From Xiphydria camelus (lineage: Eukaryota; Arthropoda; Insecta; Hymenoptera; Xiphydriidae): DNA of 64,000 nt. Positions 57,134-64,000 of the stretch are shown one piece after another (positions within the stretch are counted from its first letter, which is position 1; the number at the start of each line of letters is the position of its first letter). The stretch spans positions 1,212,400 to 1,276,399 of the forward strand of contig OY783197.1 of the NCBI GenBank assembly GCA_963678675.1, written 5' to 3'. The translations under genes and the position numbers were made by a program. The notes beneath the pieces were generated by a model. The model was not told the origin of the DNA and made no database searches. It saw nothing but the letters and a program-made list of their open reading frames with translations.

Positions 57134-57605
57134 CGATTATCTCAAAAACCGTGAGAGATATCGAAAAAAAAGTTTAAATAAAAAATATTCGTCTATGCTT
57201 TTACTATAAAAAAGCTTCTTTTCACTTTTCGTGTATCTCCACCGTGTACCGAGATAATCGCATTCAAAGTTGAAGTACGAGTTCAAAATCGATTCTCTCG
57301 AAAACGATAAGAGATATCGAGAAAAAAGTCTAAACGAAAAATCTTCCTCTACGTTTTTAGTATAAAAAAGCTACTTTATACTTTTCGTGCATCTTCAACG
57401 CGTACCGAGATAATCGCGAATTAATTTGAAATGCGAATTCGAAATCAATTATCTCGAAAACGACGAGAGATATAAAAAAAAAGTTTAAACAAAAAATGTT
57501 CATCTACGTTTCTACCATAGAAAAGCTACTTTCCACTCTTCATCTATCTCTTCCATGTGCCGAGATAATCGCGCTCGAAATTAAACAGAAACTGAGACAT
57601 TTATC
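57134..57605 (+). repeat. Three-unit tandem array of the 126-bp module
   Basis: Cores lie at 57134-57260 (127 bp), 57290-57416 (127 bp) and 57446-57571 (126 bp), each separated by exactly 29 bp, so the period is 156 bp. Each starts GAT/AATTATCTCG-like and ends CGAGATAATCG. AAAAAAGTTTAAATAAAAAA and ATAAAAAAGCT recur in every unit. The linker CATTCAAAGTTGAAGTACGA differs from those at 34.4 and 36.9 kb. Confidence 0.9.
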
Positions 57606-58260
57606 TCGCATTCGCCCTACGACTGGCAATCAAAAGGTGTATGCTCTCTGAACGAGGCGTCGTATCTCTTCGATCAATTTCAGAATCTTATCCCAGTTGG
57701 ACGAAATGTGTACACGGGACGTTAAACAATCTCGACATCATTCTCTCCTCCCATTTTAATCTCCCATATACTCGTTCGCAAGCTCGACATTTATTATTGC
57801 CTACTCCATTCGAGCGTTCCCGACGGTCCTTTAAATTTAATCCGATTAACTGTTGCTCGAATACCCCATTCGTTACGAACTCGAGGGTATCATGAATACC
57901 ATGAATCTCGCATTGATTACCCCGGTCTCCATTGGCCCACACGACCGAGCTACGCGATACACTATCTCCGTTCGTGACGAAAATTACTCCAATTCCCTCC
58001 TTGGAAGGATTTGAAAACTGTCGTTCGATATATACATGTTCGAATTGTCGGCATAGCGCTTTATAGTAAATATAACGTTTTCAATTCGTACGTTGATAGC
58101 AAGACTTACATAGCCGTCAAGGTACAGAAGCTTCTCCTGTTTCCACGTCCTGTGGACGTCGCCGTAAGCCTTTGCGTAACATCATACACATGCACACACT
58201 TTTATCACAGTTCGGCTGGCAAAGAGCGCACGACAAGAAAAAATCTTTGCTATTTCCACC
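57606..58260. other. Unique-looking segment, no supported gene
   Basis: 84-codon frames on both strands overlap at 57641-57942. Nothing recognised. Confidence 0.4.
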
Positions 58261-58425
58261 GTCAGTGACAGTGTTTACATCGTGGCTCGAACGGTGGCCA
58301 TCTTGCAATGCTGATCACGTGACCGGAATTGATCACATGATCGAGAGAGGGGGAGAGAGAAAACATAGTTCCTCAGTTTAAATTGCATATTCTCCTCGAC
58401 AATTTATACGTGTGCATTTGATGGC
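58261..58425 (+). repeat. Segment related to 9.38-9.56 kb
   Basis: TGATCACGTGACCGGAATTG then ATCACATGATCGAGAGAGGG, GAGAGAAAACATAG, CAGTTTAAATTGCATATTCT and CCTCGACAATTTATACGTGT align in order with 9421-9535. The CACGTG palindrome of the 9.4-kb copy is degraded here to CACGTG and CACATG. Confidence 0.55.
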
Positions 58426-58431
58426 TTTTAT

Positions 58432-58503
58432 CGCTTGTAAAGGAAAGATATGAATTACGCGCGGTTCTCGTAAATAAGCCCATAGACGTGTTACAGGCAC
58501 ATA
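58432..58503 (+). repeat. Direct repeat, first copy
   Basis: CGCTTGTAAAGGAAAGATAT then GAATTACGCGCGGTTCTCGT and CATAGACGTGTTACAGGCAC. It is matched 355 bp downstream at 58787-58860. Confidence 0.75.
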
Positions 58504-58786
58504 AAAATGAGTGTATATGTGAAATAAACAAACGAAATAATAAACTTTAATCTTGGAAAAAGTTCACTAGCAATATCTCGTGTTTTCTATCAATTTCGGA
58601 CCGTTAGATATTATATCGACTCATTATATTTTACTGTTTTGTACTTGTAATTCAAAAAGTACAAAATTTGAGTTACTACAGTCTTCGTTGAATGAGTCGA
58701 TATGTAACTTGGGAAGATTTGAAATTGCAGACGTATTACGTGAATTAAAACGAAAGACAAATGCACATCGTATTTGACAGTCTTGG

Positions 58787-58860
58787 TCGTTTGTATAAAG
58801 GGGAGAGGTATGAATTACGTTCCCCGGTACATAATCCCCTAGACGTGTTACAGGCAAATA
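58787..58860 (+). repeat. Direct repeat, second copy
   Basis: CGTTTGTATAAAGGGGAGAG then GTATGAATTACGTTCCCCGG and CTAGACGTGTTACAGGCAAA. Similarity to the first copy spans about 72 bp. The DNA between the copies is unrelated and contains no recognisable coding sequence. Confidence 0.75.
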
Positions 58861-59149
58861 GGTGTGTACATACGTCACAGAACATATTGTTATACGCACA
58901 TCACGCCTGCTGGAATAATTATAACAGGTCTGTCTGCCTGCAGGCTTACGTAGCAGAAACGTCAGGGAGATTAGCTCGCATTAGGAATTTCCTAACGCAT
59001 CAGGAGCATTAGCTGTAATCGTGATCTATGTATGTACGCCTGTATACCGTGTACAGTTGCTTGACGATTTTGTAGGGGTTCGATTATAGGGATCAAACTT
59101 TAACAGGATTACAGATAAAGGGTCAATGTTAAAAAAAAACTGTAATGTA

Positions 59150-59330
59150 TTAAACTTAATGTAATCGTACGTATGTAAAGGTTTTATTCAATACGTGATT
59201 ACGAAAATTAATATTCTCCGTTATTCAATTAATACTAAATTTGATATAATTATTACACATGTAAAGTTAAAAAAATATCTATTATAAATTTCACAAGAGA
59301 GTATATTAATGTTCATACTTGCATCCAAAA
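59150..59330 (+). repeat. Family C element, decayed
   Basis: TTATTCAATACGTGATTACG, AATTAATATTCTCCGTTATT and TAAATTTCACAAGAGAGTAT match family C. The order is disturbed and the ends are lost. Confidence 0.6.
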
Positions 59331-60046
59331 AGTGTCACACCTCACTCACGTTTTTCGCTGACACAAAAAGCATCGATCTTCCACCGGGACAATAAAAGCA
59401 ACTGGTGAGGCAGGAGCGCAAGGACGCGCGCTTTGATAACGGTAACTGCTACGCGATATAAGAAATTCGGAGCCCCCGGCGGGGTGGGAGAAAGGAAACG
59501 TAAAACTTACGAGGGAGAAAGGATTTAGGAAAGAGCCGCCATAAAGACGGGGAACCACAAAAAATACTATATTATATTACACTCCCTGTATCCAGCGGAT
59601 CTGTTAGGGTTCCGGCTCGAGAAAATTGGTCGAGGTTACCGTTCCGTTATCGGGAGTTACGGCTTTAACGGAATCGCTCCGATATATCAGGCGCGTGATC
59701 GGGGAGCAGGTTTTCCTTCTTTCCATGCCGAATTAGGGATCGACTAGCGCGCGAGCCGCTCGTAAATGTGAACTTTAATCGGGCACACCCGGTACGTCGG
59801 CGTGGAGCGAGTATTACGCGATAGCATGCCGGGTAATAATTAACGCGATGTTCGTATCGGTACGACATATCTGAGAAGCAGGATTACGAGAGCATCGCGA
59901 GCGGAGGGATGCATATGCATTTTCTTCCCCCGATGGGGACGTGCACGTGACGCGTATCGATTCTCTTGTGACGCTCTATTTTTTCACGTCTAAAATTATC
60001 CGAAGACCCTCAAACGGGGGGGAGAAAATGGCACTACGTGCTAAAC
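59331..60046. other. GC-rich segment, no supported gene
   Basis: Two minus-strand frames of 67-70 codons. Nothing recognised. Confidence 0.4.
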
Positions 60047-60268
60047 TGCACTGAGGAAAATAACTATGTAGATTAAGATAACAATGCGCATTTGGTTAAA
60101 TGTCTTTAGTTGATTTAACGAGAATACTGGTCAATTTAACCGAATATCAAGTTATTCCAATCAAATGTTTAATTATTCTAACCAAAAATTGGTCAGTTTA
60201 TCATCTTACGATCACAGATCATCATCTCTAGGATTTTGGTTAAAATGGTTGAATTATTTCTCAGTGTG
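60047..60268 (+). repeat. Family B1 element
   Basis: It starts TGCACTGAGGAAAATAACTA and ends TTGAATTATTTCTCAGTG. TGGTCAATTTAACCGAATAT and TTAATTATTCTAACCAAAAA are family blocks. Confidence 0.75.
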
Positions 60269-60289
60269 TAAGTTCGATAAGATGCTGCA

Positions 60290-60520
60290 TCACTGTCAAA
60301 AAAATGTGCACTTTTAATATAATTTTATACAAAGCTTTTTTCCAATAAGTGATTATGAAAATTAATATACTCTGTAATTATGAAAATCAATACATTTAAT
60401 TTCCTTACGAAATGTCCCTCATAAACTTCACAACGGAATATATGAATTTTCATAGTCACGTATTGGATAAAAGCTTTGTATACAATTGCATTAAATTGTA
60501 TACAAATTTTGTTTACTGAC
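60290..60520 (+). repeat. Family C element, full copy
   Basis: It starts CACTGTCAAAAAAATGTGCA, then TATACAAAGCTTTTTTCCAA and TTGGATAAAAGCTTTGTATA, a long inverted pair, and ends ACAAATTTTGTTTACTG. ATTATGAAAATTAATATACT is followed by a second ATTATGAAAATCAATACATT, a local duplication. Confidence 0.8.
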
Positions 60521-60597
60521 ATGAGTAGAATCTCAATGCCAGACTACCATAGGCAATGAATTTGATTGGTGTTTTTATTCAGAATGCCATTCGACAT

Positions 60598-60723
60598 CGA
60601 TTATCTCGTAACCCATGAGGTTTTTGTCAAAATTTATGGAGTACTTTTTTGTAGAATATTCCTCGATCTACAAAAAAGTTATAAAGCAGTATAGCCTAAA
60701 AATGCATAGATAACGAGATAATC
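60598..60723 (-). repeat. 126-bp module, R subtype (reverse orientation)
   Basis: It starts CGATTATCTCGTAACCCATG and ends ATAGATAACGAGATAATC, 126 bp. The minus strand aligns with the 46.27-kb copy. The central hairpin CTTTTTTGTAG (60644-60654) and CTACAAAAAAG (60668-60678) is perfectly conserved, including its 13-base loop length. Confidence 0.85.
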
Positions 60724-62640
60724 ACGTGAAAATTAGTACATTTCCTTTTTCAACTTCCCTTATAAATTTCATGACGGAGTATATGCAGCGAGCTTCAGCA
60801 GCGCGAAGCAAACAATTACCTCTCCCTTTAAACACCGGAATATCTCGGGTCTTTGTCCTCCCTCAAACGGAGCAAGAGTAAACGCAGCGTCGTATATCGG
60901 TGCCATTCATTAGCACGCCATGTTTTCGATTTAACTTTCGCGGAGTTTGCGCTTCTTTCATTTACTCGAACCCGTGGACGAGGGGTAATGCCATCCGCGA
61001 GTTCGAAAAGCTCATAATAATCGCGATAATTCTCGCGAGGCGAGAGCATCTCAGTCTCATCTTCCACTCTTTCATCCTAGATTTCTCTCCCTCGACAATT
61101 ATAATACGCTCTCCCCCGCTTTGAGTAACAGCCAGCGGAGAGGAGGAATCGAATCGCTTCGTTTATCCGATAAAAAAATAGATCAAATTCCGTCGGCAAA
61201 TTTGCTCTCGCTCCGAGCACTCGAGAAAACCCCGTCTACGTCCCCCAAACCCGAGAGAGAGATCGGGTGTCTACTTATTTTCCGGCCAAGTATACGCGGC
61301 GTATCCTTCTCGAAAAAGGTGACTGCAGGATGTAACGAGGACAGGACTGTTGTCGGCTTAGCCTTCCTCCCTCCTCCTTCGCGGGTACTCTCTCCCAGCG
61401 TTTCACTATTGATTCCCGCTGAGGTGCGGGGATGAAGCCGGGGATGAAGTCGGGGGATTCGGAGGGTGGCGGAGAGGAGGGCGGAGGACTAGAGAAGCGT
61501 AGAGAAGCTCGATCGCCCCAGTTGCCGCCACTAATGTCTCCTCATACTAACTACCTTCTTATCCACCCTCTGCATTCCCCCCCCCCCCCCCCCCGCGGTC
61601 CCGGACTCAAACCCACCCGCCGAGCTGAGTCGAGAAAACCTGCGGCAGTTAAGATAAAATGGCTGGAAAGTGGACGCCTTTGTTTCTGCCTCTTTTTTTC
61701 CTTCGGCCGCGCGCAAATCCGTGCGGCGGGCGCAACGCTTCGAGGTTTACGAACGTACGATTGCAGGGGGTTGGGAGGGGCGACTTGGCGGGACGATATG
61801 AAGATGTTTCTCGGGGCGGTGGATGCCTGCGATTTTTCGTGGAACTTTGCGCTAACGTTCAACGGGACGGGGCATCCCCTGGGAATAAGGGATGGGCAGC
61901 TGGAAACGATGAAGAGCGCGTGGAAGTTCCACCCTTGGAAAGTTTCGGTCGCATCTATAGCCGGGGTAAATATCTGGTTCGTTATTTGCTCTTCGCGTTG
62001 GATGTAGGGTAAAAGTAGGATAGATAAACAACCCCCTGTGAGAGAGAGAGGAATACAAATTATACAGCAATATTCGTTGTTGTTAGAGTGTGAATACATG
62101 GTCCAATTATTGAAATATGAGAACTTTTATAATGGAAAAATATAATGAGGATAAAACAAGCTGAGATATTCGAAGAAATAAGAAATTCCATTTTTAGCAT
62201 TTTGGAGGATAGATGTCCCGAGTGTTTAACGAGATAAAGAATTCATTTTTCAAGCGTAAGAAAAACAAATTTCATAATAAACATACCTAATATTACACAT
62301 ATATTCTAAAATACAAGGATAAAGAAAATACGGTTATTAATAAATTGGTAAGCAGAAATAATTGAAAGTCTTGTCGACTCTGCGACGATTTCCCTAATCC
62401 TTTCGCTATTTGTTCTTTCTTCTTTCAATAATCATTACCTTTTGATAATTTCACTTTTGTGTGAAGAAGCCGTCTTCTATTATCCAGAAAGAAAGTAGAT
62501 AATAAGAAAAAAGTAAGTAATAATTGGTAGATTTAACACTGTACGTATTATCTACCATGACTGCAAGAATATATCGGTATAATAGATCGTTAATAAAACA
62601 GAAGCATCTATCCTCCTTCGCCAGAAGACCATCTCTACCC
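60724..62640. other. Segment with the longest plus-strand frames of the right side, no supported gene
   Basis: TTCCCTTATAAATTTCATGA at 60760 is a family C scrap. The GC-rich part 61100-62010 has a 191-codon plus frame (61432-62007) and a 182-codon minus frame over the same bases, both crossing the C tract. Their content (Gly/Glu-rich, then Pro-rich, then Arg-rich) is what the base composition predicts, and no domain is recognisable. Confidence 0.4.
61577..61594 (+). repeat. Poly-C tract (18 C)
   Basis: The homopolymer is read as poly-Pro or poly-Gly in the overlapping frames. The length is uncertain. Confidence 0.9.
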
Positions 62641-62740
62641 TTCTTGACACATATTTATTTGACCCAACGAAATATTTCTCTTTCGTCATAATCAAGTATA
62701 CATTTAATAACTATAAATTAACTCTTTTCTCAGTGTACAT
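62641..62740 (+). repeat. Family F right half
   Basis: TATTTATTTGACCCAACGAA, TCTCTTTCGTCATAATCAAG and AACTCTTTTCTCAGTGTACA match the right half of family F. The left half is absent. Confidence 0.65.
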
Positions 62741-63864
62741 CAGTACAAAACTCCCACTCCTTCAAATTCAAAGCACACAGCACTACCCGATTCCGTCTCC
62801 CGCACTTCAGTTACGTCCTCCCATCGCCTTAAAGTACCGCCGCCGTCCATCGAAGATTCGCGAGACCCAGAACCGTGGCCCAATTAAAACCGTCTCACCG
62901 GTACAGCCCCGGCGGCGATAGCGCGACCGCGGTAAAATAACTGGCATGCGCCACGTCGACTCTGCTCCTCGAACCGTCTCGATCGCTTGGCCCCAATTCT
63001 CTTCGTTCTCATTAGACTCGGTCAATTAATCACCGCGGTAATTGTTCATTCGATCGAACGGCAGAACGGACTGCTTTGTTCCGCGAGGTGGTGTCCCCCC
63101 TTCCTCGTGTCCTCCTCGGGGCTGCCAGAGAGTAGCGAAGTACGTTTCGACAAATCGACGGGAACTTGGAAACGGAAGCGTTATTATTTCCCCCCCACCT
63201 CCTCGCGCGTGTGTCGAGAATTTTTAAGATCTCCGTCGTCTCGCCCCGTAGACGATGGTACCCCGGCAATGAGGGTGTGTGGCGCCCGGGGCATTTCCAT
63301 TGTGTAAAGGAGATTAAAAGTGCGCGTTGGACGGCTACGTATACAGATATGTATATGTAGGTGCGATGGCCATTGTACCAAGGCGGGACACGTTCCAGCG
63401 GCCTTAAGACTGAAACCGGGAAGCAGGAGCCACCCCCGCGCACAATGGACGCTCGCTCGCTCTCCTGCTGATCGCCAAGTGGCGAGGCACCCGGACGAGC
63501 GCGACGCAGGAGAGGGCGAGGAATTGCCGCTCGAATTCTCTCGAAATAAGGTCACCCCTCGCAATAACCCACCGACTCCCTCGGTGTCTTTTACCTCGTA
63601 AAACCGGGCGGCGCGCATGACCGGCGCTAGCCGGGCTTTAACTGGATCGCTTCCAAAAACAACCATATCTCGATACACCTAACCTTTCCCCGGGTGTGTA
63701 TCGCCGGTGATTTCGTTTACCCTTCGAGTTTGCGCGTGCCCCGTGGTCCGGGCTTCGTGCGATTCGCTCGCGGAGTTGCGTTCTTTTCTGAGGTGGATGT
63801 CAGGGTGGTCATCAGCCCTCGTTGAACTCTACTCTCAGAAATATTCTCTTGCGTTGAATGTAAA
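62741..63864. other. GC-rich segment, no supported gene
   Basis: Overlapping frames of 106 codons (plus), 137 and 164 codons (minus) at 62987-63678. They occupy the same bases and no domain is recognised. Confidence 0.4.
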
Positions 63865-63865
63865 A

Positions 63866-64000
63866 GTATCCATATGTGGATTTTTGATTATATATGGATT
63901 ATATATGATTTTTATATTACCGTATCGTACGAGTCTAAGCTTACTTGCCAGAAAAGAAACTCGAATCACTATTATCTCATTATCTATAGGCTTTCGGTTC
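63866..64000 (+). repeat. Family A element with a third E insertion (cut by window end)
   Basis: GTATCCATATGTGGATTTTT and ATGATTTTTATATTACCGTA are family A. GAGTCTAAGCTTACTTGCCA then GAAACTCGAATCACTATTAT and CTCATTATCTATAGGCTTTC is the E element start. The E junction falls after the ATATTAAC-like block, as at 15.88 kb. The 126-bp module begins at about 63969 and is truncated by the window. Confidence 0.75.

Noticed and set aside
57134..57605. CRISPR-like reading of the regularly spaced repeats
   Set aside because: Units are 126 bp with similar 29-bp linkers rather than short repeats with unique spacers. The setting is eukaryotic and no associated genes are present.
61432..62007. 191-codon plus frame and the 182-codon minus frame over the same bases
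   Set aside because: Both cross a poly-C tract and have Gly/Glu-, Pro- and Arg-rich runs set by base composition. At most one could be real and neither resembles a known protein.

Overview
The window looks like nuclear DNA of an arthropod, most likely a hymenopteran and perhaps an ant. The evidence is a mosaic of AT-rich, repeat-laden segments and GC-rich segments in which CG dinucleotides are plentiful, many short foldback (MITE-like) elements of 100-350 bp, simple repeats, and one decayed mariner element. No bacterial features occur: no operons, ribosome binding sites, long reading frames, rRNA, recognisable tRNA or CRISPR. The species call is an inference from composition and repeat style and is not proven.

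No intact protein-coding gene could be identified. The longest open frames (about 180-193 codons near 1.3-1.9, 6.9-7.5, 33.8-34.4 and 61.4-62.1 kb) lie in stop-poor GC-rich DNA, overlap frames on the other strand, and show no recognisable domain. The only recognisable protein trace is the N-terminal, DNA-binding part of a mariner transposase at about 31.7-32.1 kb. It carries stop codons and a frameshift, lacks the catalytic domain, and still sits between matching terminal inverted repeats. One stretch at 38.95-39.04 kb that ends in a consensus splice donor is kept as a weak exon candidate. The window may be intergenic DNA or lie inside a very long intron.

The main content is interspersed repeats, grouped here by comparing copies within the window. 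Family A has CCCAGGCGGAAAAG ends and an inner part made of near-palindromic ATATGGATTATATATG-like steps. Family B has CACTGAGAAAAA ends (B1, B2, B3). Family C starts CACTGTAAAAA and contains AATTTTCATAATCACGTATT. Family D starts GCAGAGAAAAAGAATTA. Family F starts CACTGAGAAAACAG. Family H is a foldback with ATCGTTACGATAACTACA. Several are nested: B1 in B2 (49.8-50.3 kb), A in C (52.1-52.6 kb), B3 and another inverted-repeat element within A (1.9-2.8 kb), and mariner at the end of A (31.4-32.1 kb).

The most interesting pattern is a module of nearly constant length, 126-127 bp, bounded by CGATTATCTCG and CGAGATAATCG. It occurs at 0.74, 15.9, 17.8, 34.3 (two), 36.7 (two), 46.3, 57.1 (three), 60.6 and 63.97 kb, with two half-copies at 0 and 33.0 kb. 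It is tandem in three places, each with its own linker length, and it lies inside family A elements in three others. Other structures are a large palindrome at 8.0-8.36 kb, foldbacks at 23.7, 38.1 and 48.8 kb, a cluster of 13 CCTAGC motifs at 22.1-22.4 kb, and a pair of related unique-looking segments at 9.4 and 58.3 kb.
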